DNA from: Armatimonadota bacterium | GTDB taxonomy: Bacteria > Sysuimicrobiota > Sysuimicrobiia > Sysuimicrobiales > JACQTN01 | DNA length: 8,771 nucleotides | Reading direction: 5' to 3' | Assembly: GCA_016210785.1 (NCBI GenBank) | Contig: JACQTN010000494.1 | Span: 1 to 8,771 of the forward strand | Shown: positions 1 to 6,326 of the stretch, piece by piece | How positions within the stretch are numbered: the stretch's first letter is position 1 | How the letters are laid out: every line of letters starts with the position of its first letter | Made by a program: the position numbers and the translations under genes | Notes under the pieces: generated by a model | What the model saw: only the letters and a program-made list of their open reading frames with translations | Databases searched by the model: none | What the model was told of the DNA's origin: nothing

Positions 1-67
1 CACCCTCTCCGCCAGTCCCGCAAGGCCGTCGCCATAGTATCGGTGAACTCCGCGGGGTGATCTTGAC
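1..67. other. Left edge, no assigned gene
   Basis: This stretch lies before the MNT gene. A plus-strand frame is open from the window edge to a TGA at 58-60, but it is too short to interpret. On the minus strand a 23-codon frame begins with ATG at 67-69 and runs off the left edge (reading MSRSPRGVHRYYGDG...). It could be the start of a divergent gene, but it has no visible Shine-Dalgarno sequence and no recognisable family. GGGGTGA at 54-60 is the probable ribosome binding site of the MNT gene. Confidence 0.3.
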
Positions 68-397
68 ATGGGGGCGACCAGAGAGCTGTCTAGAGAGACT
101 CTAGACGAGATCGTCCGCCGGATCGTTGAAACCGTACATCCTGAGAAGATCATCCTGTTTGGCTCTGCGGCGCGAGGTCAGATGGGACCCCATAGTGATG
201 TGGACTTGTTGGTGATTAAGAGCAACGTGGACAGCTTGCAGGCGATGGCAGACATCTACAGGAACCTCTACGGCGTGGGCGAGGCGGTGGACGTGAACGT
301 CGCCACGCCCGAAGACGTTGAGCGGTACGGCGGTGTCCACGCTCTGGTCATCAAGCCAGCCCTCACCGAAGGCATTGTGGTGTATGCCACTGCCTGA
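68..397 (+). CDS. MNT-domain nucleotidyltransferase (MntA-like antitoxin)
   Basis: This is a small 109-residue protein of the minimal nucleotidyltransferase family (DNA polymerase beta superfamily). The signature is complete: FGSAARG at residues 31-37 and SDVDLLV at 43-49, which gives GSX10DXD with S33, D44 and D46. A third acidic residue is likely at D75 in the VDV strand. The length is normal for stand-alone MNT proteins. In characterised MntA-HepT pairs the MNT partner is the antitoxin and neutralises the HEPN toxin by AMPylating it; that role is inferred here from family and neighbour. The ATG at 68 is preceded by GGGGTGA about 7 nt upstream. The 3' end overlaps the HEPN gene by 14 nt, so the two are almost certainly co-transcribed and translationally coupled. 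The early codons (TCT, AGA, CTA) are AT-richer than the chromosomal-looking genes to the right, which suits a mobile cassette. Confidence 0.9.
   Translation: MGATRELSRETLDEIVRRIVETVHPEKIILFGSAARGQMGPHSDVDLLVIKSNVDSLQAMADIYRNLYGVGEAVDVNVATPEDVERYGGVHALVIKPALTEGIVVYATA
88..106. repeat. Palindrome inside the start of the MNT gene
   Basis: GTCTAGAG at 88-95 and CTCTAGAC at 99-106 are perfect 8-bp inverted arms around the 3-nt spacer AGA. The palindrome covers about codons 7-13 of the MNT gene. It could be an autoregulatory operator (MNT/HEPN complexes commonly repress their own promoters), a hairpin in the 5' end of the mRNA, or a codon coincidence. Confidence 0.55.
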
Positions 398-797
398 GCG
401 GTTCTCGCCTGCGGACCCGCGCGAGTGGCTAAACCGCGCTCAAAGTAACCTGGCTCTGGCCAGGGCCAGGAGCCCGCAGGTCTATCTTGAGGATCTCTGC
501 TTTGAGGCGCAACAAGCCGCCGAGAAGGCGATCAAGGCTGTCCTGATGAAGCGTGATGTCGAATTTCCCTATGTCCACGATCTGGCCCGTCTGTTGAGTC
601 TCTTAGAACAGGCTGGTGAACAGATTCCCGGTGATGTCCGACGAGCCGTCGAACTTACCCCCTACGCCATCGTCACCCGTTATCCTGGGATGGCTAAGCC
701 CGTTTCCGAGGTGCAGTACGCTGAGGCTGTGAAGGTTGCGGAGGCGGTTGTGCGGTGGGCACAGCAACGGATTCAGGATAACCGGCCGTCCCGGTAG
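384..797 (+). CDS. HEPN-domain protein (toxin partner of the MNT gene)
   Basis: This is a 137-residue, mostly helical HEPN-domain protein, the usual companion of MNT proteins. Family features are the helix with EAQQAAEKAIKAVL (41-54), the loop VEFPYVHDLARLL (59-71) and YAIVTRYPG (94-102) near the C-terminal helix. HEPN toxins are typically RNases with an R-X4-6-H motif. Here the nearest match is R57-X7-H65, one residue longer than the canonical spacing, so RNase activity is uncertain; this subfamily is often annotated only as 'HEPN domain'. The start was chosen at ATG 384. A longer frame from 318 exists, but its extra 22 residues lie entirely inside the MNT gene and look unlike the family. 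The gene overlaps the end of the MNT gene by 14 nt, implying coupled translation. The pair is probably a type VII-like toxin-antitoxin or defence module; this role is inferred. Confidence 0.85.
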   Translation: MPLPERFSPADPREWLNRAQSNLALARARSPQVYLEDLCFEAQQAAEKAIKAVLMKRDVEFPYVHDLARLLSLLEQAGEQIPGDVRRAVELTPYAIVTRYPGMAKPVSEVQYAEAVKVAEAVVRWAQQRIQDNRPSR

Positions 798-1184
798 CCG
801 CGGGCAAAATGAAAACCACCTCGCCCCGCTTGCGCCGGTGACCAGGATGCGGCACACCCTGTAGGCGCTGAAGCCGAGCATTTCTGCCGTCTCGTCCACG
901 GTCATGATGTCGCCTGGCATCATGGCTCAGTCCCGCTGCTTTATGTCCACGGATCGGTGCGAAATTCATGCGCGATCTATGCCCGCACTTCCGTGGACGG
1001 TTCGGGGAAGTTGGCGCAGCGCAAAGTCGACGCGGCCGCCGCAGAGATATGCTGAATGTCAGACTCAGACCGGGCCGCGCACCGGTGGCGGCGGGCCGGA
1101 GCCTGGCGGCGGCATGCGGCAAACCTTCGCCGGCGCGCAGCGTTATATCAGGTGAAGGACCTGATTGACTGGCTGAGGGAAGGC
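798..1184. other. 387-nt gap with short repeats and gene debris
   Basis: No convincing intact gene is visible here. It holds the helix-turn-helix remnant on the minus strand (843-923). There is a 7-bp inverted repeat, CATGATG at 903-909 and CATCATG at 918-924. The octamer GTCCACGG occurs at 894-901 and 945-952, with its inverse CCGTGGAC at 991-998. TTATAT at 1143-1148 could be a -10 element for the Tat gene, but no matching -35 is evident. The open frames are GC-driven and lack family character. The region reads as a junction between an accessory cassette and the downstream genes. Confidence 0.5.
843..923 (-). pseudogene. Decayed helix-turn-helix (excisionase-like) fragment
   Basis: Reading leftwards from ATG 923, or from a second ATG at 905, the product includes MTVDETAEMLGFSAYRVCRI. 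This fits the start of MerR/excisionase-type helix-turn-helix proteins: a 'tv.E.Ae.Lg.S...V.R.l' pattern with a turn around the LGFS segment. The expected continuation (a Gly/Pro-rich turn, then a basic strand) is absent in this frame, which instead runs antisense into the HEPN gene. A neighbouring frame offers GHRRKRGEVVFILPA, so a frameshift is possible. It is best read as the remnant of a small DNA-binding protein associated with the toxin-antitoxin cassette. The resemblance rests on about 21 residues only and may be chance. Confidence 0.35.
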
Positions 1185-2339
1185 ATGGCCGGACTGACGC
1201 GCCGCCGGTTCCTCACAACGCTGACGGGGGTTCCCGCGCTGGGAGCGCTCGGTGCCCTGGCGTGGCCGCTGCTGCGCGGACTCAGGCCCATGGATGGCAA
1301 CCTGGGCAGCGGCGGCCGGGACGGCGGCGACGGCCGGCCGTTCGGGTTGCCTTATGGGGAAGTCATGAGCGGGGACCAGGTCTGGGCCTGCACCGACCTG
1401 GGCGCGTTCCCGCGGCCACTGCCGTCGCTGCGAGGCCTGGCCGGTGTGGTCGTCATGGAGGACCGCGAGCCGGAGTTCTTCTTTACCTTTCGCCGGTATC
1501 GCCCGGACGCCACCGTACCCCTCAACCGCCACGGTCCCCTGGCAGCCTGGAGCACGCAGCGGGATCTCCGGGGGCTGGTGCGGGCGCTGCAGCGCCAGGG
1601 CATCCGCGTCGCCGTCGGGTTCTGGAACTACGCCGTCTACGCCGGGACGCGTCCCGCGTGGCTGCAGGATTTCCCGGAGCTGCACCCGCTCCCGGGGAGC
1701 AGCGACCTGTATCCCTTCGTGCGCCTGCACCGGTTTGGGATGGACTACGCGGAGTTCATCGGACGCCAGTATGCCCGGCTCCGCGACGCGTTTGGATTCG
1801 ACGGCCTGATGCTGGGCGACGGCTTCAGCGGTTTTCGCTCCTTCGCCAGCCCCGACCTGTACCAGGACCAGCACCTCATGATCCCGCGCTGGACCGGGTT
1901 CTACCGGACCGTGGCCCGGCAGGTCCAAGGCGCGGGCGGGGTGTTGCTGGCCTACGACTGCATGGGGTTCCCCTACGAGGAGGCGCGGTTGCACGGGGTA
2001 GATTACGCCGAAGTGGCGGCGGTGGGGCTCGACTATCTCGTCTACCAGTCCTACCCGCAGGCGTGGGGGGAGTACTGGCTGCGGGACCGCGCCGAACGGT
2101 TCGACCTGGCGGCGTGCGACCGGAACCTGCGCAGCGTGCGCCGGGCTCTGCACGGGTCGGCATGCCGGCTGATCTACTCGGTCGAACTGGAGGATTCGGT
2201 GGAGGGCTGGCGGGCAGACCCGGACAAGACGCGCCGGCAGATGGCCGCGCACGATCCCGTGGCCGGTGGGCGCTTTCTGGTGTGGGCCAACGACGTGCTG
2301 GCGCGGCGGGCGGCGGCGTCAGGACGGATCGTGCCCTAG
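1185..2339 (+). CDS. Tat-exported, glycoside-hydrolase-like TIM-barrel protein
   Basis: This is a 384-residue protein with a textbook twin-arginine signal: TRRRFL at residues 5-10, followed by a hydrophobic stretch to about residue 31. It should be folded in the cytoplasm and then exported or membrane-anchored. The body has the rhythm of a beta/alpha barrel. Visible strands include LAGVVVM (85-91), IRVAVGFWN (140-148), FDGLMLGDGF (205-214), GVLLAYDCMG (252-261) and LDYLVYQSY (282-290). Conserved-looking acids D206, D212, D258 and E334/E336 and many aromatics are typical of carbohydrate-active enzymes. No GH family can be named with confidence. The ATG at 1185 was chosen because it puts the Tat motif at residue 5 and follows GAGGGAAGG; GTG 1152 and ATG 1056 are alternatives that would bury the signal. 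Its 3' end overlaps the convergent enolase-superfamily gene by 21 nt. It may release a sugar or sugar acid taken up by the neighbouring transporter; that is inference. Confidence 0.6.
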   Translation: MAGLTRRRFLTTLTGVPALGALGALAWPLLRGLRPMDGNLGSGGRDGGDGRPFGLPYGEVMSGDQVWACTDLGAFPRPLPSLRGLAGVVVMEDREPEFFFTFRRYRPDATVPLNRHGPLAAWSTQRDLRGLVRALQRQGIRVAVGFWNYAVYAGTRPAWLQDFPELHPLPGSSDLYPFVRLHRFGMDYAEFIGRQYARLRDAFGFDGLMLGDGFSGFRSFASPDLYQDQHLMIPRWTGFYRTVARQVQGAGGVLLAYDCMGFPYEEARLHGVDYAEVAAVGLDYLVYQSYPQAWGEYWLRDRAERFDLAACDRNLRSVRRALHGSACRLIYSVELEDSVEGWRADPDKTRRQMAAHDPVAGGRFLVWANDVLARRAAASGRIVP

Positions 2340-3437
2340 CCGCTCCGCGATCGCCGCGCGGGTGGCAGGGTCAATGCCAAGGCCCGGTGTCTCGGGGACC
2401 CGCAGGTGTCCACTGTCCAGGATCAGCGTCGCCTCGCGCGCTGCGGCCGGCAGATAGCGGTGCACCATGTGGTACTCCACGGAGATCACCCCGGCGTGTG
2501 CCGCCGCCACGTGCACGCTGCCCAGCAGCTCCAGTTCTCCCGAGCACTGCATGGAGCAGGGGAACCCATGGGCGCCGGCCATGGCGATGATGCGCGAGGT
2601 CTCCGTGATCCCGCCCGCGGTGGTGAGGTTCGGCTGGACGAAGTCGACGCAGCCTCTCTCGATCAGGTCGCGGAAGGCAAACCGGGTGGACAGCAGTTCA
2701 CTGCCGGCCACACGGATTCGGGTCGCCTGCCTCACCCGCGCCATCTCCTCCGGGCTCTCCAGCGCCACGGGCGTCTCGAAGAAGGTGATGTCGAACCGTT
2801 CGATGGCCGCGGCCAGGGCGATGGCCCGAGGTGCCGTGAGCGCGTAGGCGGCGTCCACCATCAATTGCACCTTCGGACCGATCGCCTGGCGCACGGCGCG
2901 GACCCGCTCCACGTCCTCGGCCAGCGGGACACCGCCCACCTTCATCTTCACGGCTCGGAATCCCATGTCCACGTATCCGCGCATCTCGGCCGCCAGGTCG
3001 TCCAGGCTCTTGTGCGTCCCGTACAGCCCGCCGCTGCCGTACGCAAAGACGCAAGATCCGCTCCCGCCCAGAAGCCTGTGCACCGGCAGCCCAAGGATTT
3101 GTCCCCGCAGGTCCCACAGCGCCACGTCGATGGCGCCCATCACCTTCACGGTGAGGCCGCGCCCGCCATGGGCGAGGCTCGCCCGGTACATGGCCTCCCA
3201 CAGAGCCGGACCCCGCAGCGGATCCTGCCCGATCAGAAGCGACCCCAGGAACTCTTCCGCCAGGCTCTTCACCGCGCCCGCCGGTCCCATGCACTGGCTG
3301 ACCCCCGCGCGGCCCGCATCGTCGTGCACCAGTACGACGGGCATGCGCAGCCGGGTGTCCCACCGCTGCATGGGGTTGTAGAGCCCTGGCGGCAGCGTAT
3401 AGGGGATCGTGTCGACCTGCACGCGACGAATCGCCAC
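2319..3437 (-). CDS. Enolase-superfamily (mandelate racemase/MLE) protein with altered catalytic dyad
   Basis: This 372-residue protein has the N-terminal capping domain (about 1-120) and the C-terminal barrel of the mandelate racemase/muconate lactonising enzyme group. The KxK pair is K164/K166 (FRAVKMKVGG). Metal ligands are D195 (MVDAAYA), E221 (FFETPV) and E247 (VAGSELLS). The family numbering coincides with Pseudomonas mandelate racemase, as I recall it. At the positions of the Asp270-His297 dyad this protein has N270 (VQPNLTTAGG) and Q297 (PCSMQCSGE). Proton abstraction by a KxK lysine remains possible, but classic two-base racemase or dehydratase chemistry through His is not. The reaction is therefore unknown; cycloisomerase- or epimerase-like one-base chemistry, or a non-catalytic role, are options. 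The start is GTG 3437, with GGAGGAG 7 nt upstream. It is the last gene of the minus-strand set, 68 nt after the leaderless solute-binding-fold gene. Confidence 0.88.
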   Translation of the reverse strand: MAIRRVQVDTIPYTLPPGLYNPMQRWDTRLRMPVVLVHDDAGRAGVSQCMGPAGAVKSLAEEFLGSLLIGQDPLRGPALWEAMYRASLAHGGRGLTVKVMGAIDVALWDLRGQILGLPVHRLLGGSGSCVFAYGSGGLYGTHKSLDDLAAEMRGYVDMGFRAVKMKVGGVPLAEDVERVRAVRQAIGPKVQLMVDAAYALTAPRAIALAAAIERFDITFFETPVALESPEEMARVRQATRIRVAGSELLSTRFAFRDLIERGCVDFVQPNLTTAGGITETSRIIAMAGAHGFPCSMQCSGELELLGSVHVAAAHAGVISVEYHMVHRYLPAAAREATLILDSGHLRVPETPGLGIDPATRAAIAERLGHDPS

Positions 3438-3444
3438 GCCGCTA

Positions 3445-3451
3445 CTCCTCC
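3445..3451 (-). promoter_or_regulatory. Strong Shine-Dalgarno fixing a GTG start
   Basis: GGAGGAG on the minus strand lies 7 nt before the GTG at 3437. It supports that non-ATG start for the enolase-superfamily gene and shows that the gene is translated independently of its upstream neighbour. Confidence 0.8.
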
Positions 3452-3505
3452 GCGGGTGCCCTCGTGAGGCGTGACCTGCCTTGCCCCTGATGCTGCGCCG
3501 TGTTG

Positions 3506-4687
3506 TTACGTCGGCGTCCGTCCCACCAGCGTCCGGTACAGGTTGTTCAGCGCGCGGACCGCCGCCCGCCCGCCGCGCCCGTCTATCACGCAGCGCCGCA
3601 CGATCTCGCCGGCCTCCTCCTGGAACCGCTCATAGCCCGCGGAGCGCGGGCGCAGGTAGGCCAGGTCGAGGGTGCGCAGCGTGCCCTGGAAGAAGTTGTG
3701 GCATTGCGCGTTGATCCCGGGATCGGTCCATGCCGCGCGGTGCCCGGGCTGGCCGCCGCTGGTGAAGTACGGGCCGCACTGCACCTCCCGGCTCGCCACG
3801 TACGCCGCGTACGCGACCGCCTCGCGCGGGTGGGCGCAGCGCGTGGAGATGCCCAACCCGACGCCGCCCAGGATGCTGCCGTGGGGCCGGGGATCGTGGG
3901 AGGGGATGTCCGCGAAGTGGATGATCCGCGGCGCGAACCCGGCGCGCGCGTAGTTGGAGTACCCGAAGATCAGCGGCGCGTAGACGACCTCATCGGCGCG
4001 CGCCATCAGGTCCAGCATCCCCGGATCGTACTCGTGGAAGGAGGCGGGGTGCAGCGCAGGCGCCAGCCGGTGCAGGAGGTGGAAGGCCGCGTCGCCGACC
4101 TCCGCGTCGATGCCGTGCGCCTGCCCCCAGAAGGTGGGACCTCCGATGTTGGCGCTGATGGAGATGAAGGTGCAGATGGCGTCGGCGCCGCGCAGCGCGA
4201 GCCCCAGCCGGCGGCCGGCGGGGAGCGACGCGGCCAGGGCGAAGACATCGACCCACGATCGCGGCACCGCGGCCCCAGCCTTGCGCAGCAGGTCGTCGCG
4301 GTAGGCGGCCACCTGCGCCGCGGCGTCGACCGCGAGCCCCCACTGGTGGCCGCCCCAGGCGTAGCTCTCGTAGCCAGGGCCGACGCTGTGCTCCGCCTGG
4401 TCGGCGAGGTACTCCGGCTCGAGCCACTCGTCCAGGGGCAGCAGCGCGCCGGCCTCCACGCACGTGCCCAGGGAGGGATGGTCGAACAGGACCAGGTCGT
4501 ACTGCTCGCACAGCAGCGGGACCGGGTATCCGGCGAAGTCCTTGAGCGGGCGCACCTCCCACGCCACGTGGATGCCCGGGTGCGCGGCGGTGAAGGCGGC
4601 GGCCGTGGCGTGGGCGGGGCCGAAGCCCCGCACGTGTCCCCAGGCGATACCGTGCAGCTCGATGGTGGGAGACGCGTGGGTGTTCAC
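3506..4687 (-). CDS. Leaderless extracellular-solute-binding-fold protein
   Basis: This 393-residue protein resembles the sugar-type (family 1) solute-binding fold. The N-terminal lobe starts with IELHGIAWGHVRGFGP (9-24) and contains the AAFTAAHPGIHVAWE segment (30-44) typical of these proteins. SWVDVFALAASLP (144-156), VVYAPLIFGYSNYA (234-247), GGVGLGIST (274-282), EAVAYAAYVASREVQ (289-303) and GGQPGHRAAW (311-320) are the usual later landmarks. There is no signal peptide or lipobox Cys; the fold begins within about 8 residues. The product is therefore probably cytoplasmic or exported in an unusual way. The start is GTG 4687, which overlaps the stop of the broken paralogue upstream (GTGA). 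The frame stays open upstream to 5152, but that part is an out-of-frame shadow of the broken paralogue. No permease or ATPase of the sugar-ABC type is next to it. A ligand-sensing or even enzymatic role is possible; family assignment is fairly sure, function is not. Confidence 0.8.
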   Translation of the reverse strand: MNTHASPTIELHGIAWGHVRGFGPAHATAAAFTAAHPGIHVAWEVRPLKDFAGYPVPLLCEQYDLVLFDHPSLGTCVEAGALLPLDEWLEPEYLADQAEHSVGPGYESYAWGGHQWGLAVDAAAQVAAYRDDLLRKAGAAVPRSWVDVFALAASLPAGRRLGLALRGADAICTFISISANIGGPTFWGQAHGIDAEVGDAAFHLLHRLAPALHPASFHEYDPGMLDLMARADEVVYAPLIFGYSNYARAGFAPRIIHFADIPSHDPRPHGSILGGVGLGISTRCAHPREAVAYAAYVASREVQCGPYFTSGGQPGHRAAWTDPGINAQCHNFFQGTLRTLDLAYLRPRSAGYERFQEEAGEIVRRCVIDGRGGRAAVRALNNLYRTLVGRTPT

Positions 4688-5076
4688 GGAATGTTTCTCA
4701 CGGGAGACTGCGCCGGTAGGCCTCTTCCGGCATCGCGATGCGCCAGCGCCCACTGGTAGCGGTCGTACTGGTAGCTGTGGTGGGAGACGTCCATTGACGC
4801 CCGCGCCAGCGCCTCCAGTTCGCCGTCGCGCCCGGTGCGATCCAGCGCCGCCAGGCAGCCCGCGCGGGCGGCCTCGCCGATGTGCGGGTGATCGATCACC
4901 AGCAGGTCGTACTCGCGGGCCAGCACGTCGACGGGAAACTCCTCGAAGGCCTGCAGAGAGCGCCGGTCCCAGGCGATCTCGACGCCGGGGTGCGCGGCCG
5001 TGTACGCGCGGGCCGTGGCGACCATGGGGCCATACCCGCGCGGGTGGCCCCAGGTCATCCCTCTCAGGCGAATCAT
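4684..5076 (-). pseudogene. Truncated leaderless solute-binding-fold paralogue
   Basis: The frame from ATG 5076 encodes 130 residues. Residues 1-112 (from MIRLRGMTWGHPRGYGP to QWALA) align without a gap to residues 8-119 of the next gene; by hand count 49 of 112 are identical (about 44%). The last 18 residues have no counterpart, and the remaining roughly 270 residues of the family are missing. Right after the break, the +1 frame reads MPEEAYRRSLP and then a stop at 4698-4700. This resembles the NNLYRTLVG end of the intact paralogue, suggesting that an internal deletion fused the N-terminal third to an out-of-frame C-terminal tail. Half a binding-protein fold should not bind ligand, so it is probably a pseudogene, although its start, frame and coupled GTGA junction to the next gene are intact. 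No strong ribosome binding site is visible before ATG 5076. Confidence 0.75.
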
Positions 5077-5100
5077 GCCGGCCTGCGCACCGTCGGCCCG

Positions 5101-5129
5101 CGTGACGTCGCAGCACGGCGTGACATCGC
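5101..5129. repeat. Short direct repeat upstream of the broken paralogue
   Basis: CGTGACGTCGC at 5101-5111 recurs as CGTGACATCGC at 5119-5129, an 18-nt period with one mismatch. A partial inverse, GGCGTCACACG, begins at 5158 and covers the stop of the upstream enzyme gene. The copies lie in the 85-nt gap between the galactonate-dehydratase-like gene and the broken solute-binding-fold gene. They could be a regulator site for the downstream genes, but in DNA this GC-rich they may be chance. Confidence 0.3.
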
Positions 5130-5161
5130 GGCGCTGGGCGGTGTCTGTGCACCGCGCGGCG

Positions 5162-6280
5162 TCACACGAAGAGCCTCGGGTCCTGCATGTGCCTCACCGG
5201 CTGATACGGGTACTTCGCCGCCAGTGCCATGTCGAAGTTCACGCCCAGACCAGGGCTCTGCGGCACCTGCATGTGCCCATCCTTCACCGCGAACTCCACC
5301 TGCACCAGGTCCCAGTACCACTCCACCTCCGCGAATTGATACTCCACGGTCATCAGGTTGGGCAGGACCGCGGCGGCGTGCAGCGTGGCCGCGGTGGCCA
5401 CGGGGCCGCTGGGGTTATGCGGCGCGATGCTGGCGCCGAACGCCTCCGCCAGCGTCGCCACCTTGAGGACTCCCTGGATGCCGCCGACGTACTTCACGTC
5501 CGGCATCAGCACGTCCATGCAGCGGGCCTCCAGCAGCCGGCGGTAGTCCAGCAGGGAGGTCTGCAGCTCGCCGCCCGCGATGCGCAGGCCGGTCTGTTCC
5601 CGCACCTCCCGCACCGCGTCCGGGTCGCGCTCTGACACCGGCGCCTCGTACCAGGCCAGGTCCAGCGCGGCCAGGCGCCGGCCCACCTCGATCGCCGCGG
5701 GGACGTCGAAGCGCCAGTGGCAGTCCACCTTCACCGCGACGCGCGGACCCACCGTCTCCCGGATGGCCTCCACACGCCGGATGCCCGGCTCCAGCAGATC
5801 CCGCCGCCCCGCCGCCTCCCACCACAGGTACTCGTCAAACGGCGCGAACTTCACCGCGCCGAACCCCGCGCTCACCGCCTCCTCCGCCCGCGCCCCGACG
5901 CCGCGCGGGGACCGGTCGCGCGTGCCGCGGTTGATGTTGGCGTAGACCGGGACAGCTGGCCGGCCGCCGCCCAGCAGCCGGTGCACCGGGACGCCGTGGG
6001 CCTTCCCGCGGATGTCCCACAGGGCCTGCTCCAGCCCCGAGAGGGCCGCGGCGGCGATGTGGCCGCCCTGGGTCATGTGCAGCGGTCCCGCCTCCAGGGG
6101 GTTCCTGCCCACCAGCGGCGCGCCGATCTCGCCCACCAGCGAGGCGACCGCGGGCTCGAAGCCGATCAGGGTCGCCTCGCCGACGCCGGCAATGCCGTCG
6201 TCGGTCTCCAGCCGCACAAAGGTCCAGTTGGTGAAGGGGGAGACGTTGACGACGATGGTCTGCACCGCGGTGATGCGCAT
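5162..6280 (-). CDS. Galactonate-dehydratase-like enolase-superfamily enzyme
   Basis: This 372-residue cytoplasmic enzyme is an enolase-superfamily acid-sugar dehydratase type, probably Mg2+-dependent, converting an aldonic or similar acid to its 2-keto-3-deoxy product. The capping domain covers about residues 1-115. Barrel motifs are complete: VKFAPFDE with K144 (142-150), VDCHWRFD with metal ligand D186 and catalytic-type H188, E212 (YEAPV), E238 (AGGE), D261 (MPDVKYVGG), H288 (APHNPSGPVAT) and E313 (VEYQ). The VDxH plus APHNPxGP pattern matches D-galactonate dehydratase and relatives, where two histidines act as acid and base. The exact sugar acid cannot be read. The start is ATG 6280, with GGAGG 5 nt upstream (6286-6290). 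It follows the family 5 solute-binding protein gene by 150 nt on the same strand, so it probably acts on the imported compound or its derivative. It is the canonical counterpart of the dyad-altered paralogue at the end of the cluster. Confidence 0.88.
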   Translation of the reverse strand: MRITAVQTIVVNVSPFTNWTFVRLETDDGIAGVGEATLIGFEPAVASLVGEIGAPLVGRNPLEAGPLHMTQGGHIAAAALSGLEQALWDIRGKAHGVPVHRLLGGGRPAVPVYANINRGTRDRSPRGVGARAEEAVSAGFGAVKFAPFDEYLWWEAAGRRDLLEPGIRRVEAIRETVGPRVAVKVDCHWRFDVPAAIEVGRRLAALDLAWYEAPVSERDPDAVREVREQTGLRIAGGELQTSLLDYRRLLEARCMDVLMPDVKYVGGIQGVLKVATLAEAFGASIAPHNPSGPVATAATLHAAAVLPNLMTVEYQFAEVEWYWDLVQVEFAVKDGHMQVPQSPGLGVNFDMALAAKYPYQPVRHMQDPRLFV

Positions 6281-6326
6281 GCGTTCCTCCCCGGCCTGGC
6301 GCAGCCGGCCTGCTGGCGTGATGCTT

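Noticed and set aside
63..68. TTGACA resembling a -35 promoter box
   Set aside because: It overlaps the MNT start codon, so it could not drive that gene, and no -10 box with suitable spacing is evident for another.
798..1184. tRNA, small RNA or CRISPR array in the gap
   Set aside because: No cloverleaf, no regularly spaced repeats and no terminator-like hairpin were seen; only short isolated repeats.
1143..2252. Long minus-strand open frame (369 codons) opposite the Tat gene
   Set aside because: The plus-strand frame has a Tat signal and barrel-like sequence; the minus frame is a GC-driven shadow without motifs.
4688..5152. In-frame 155-residue N-terminal extension of the leaderless solute-binding-fold protein
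   Set aside because: It is rich in Arg/Pro/Gly/His and is a shadow of the broken paralogue, which reads with clear family homology in another frame over the same bases.
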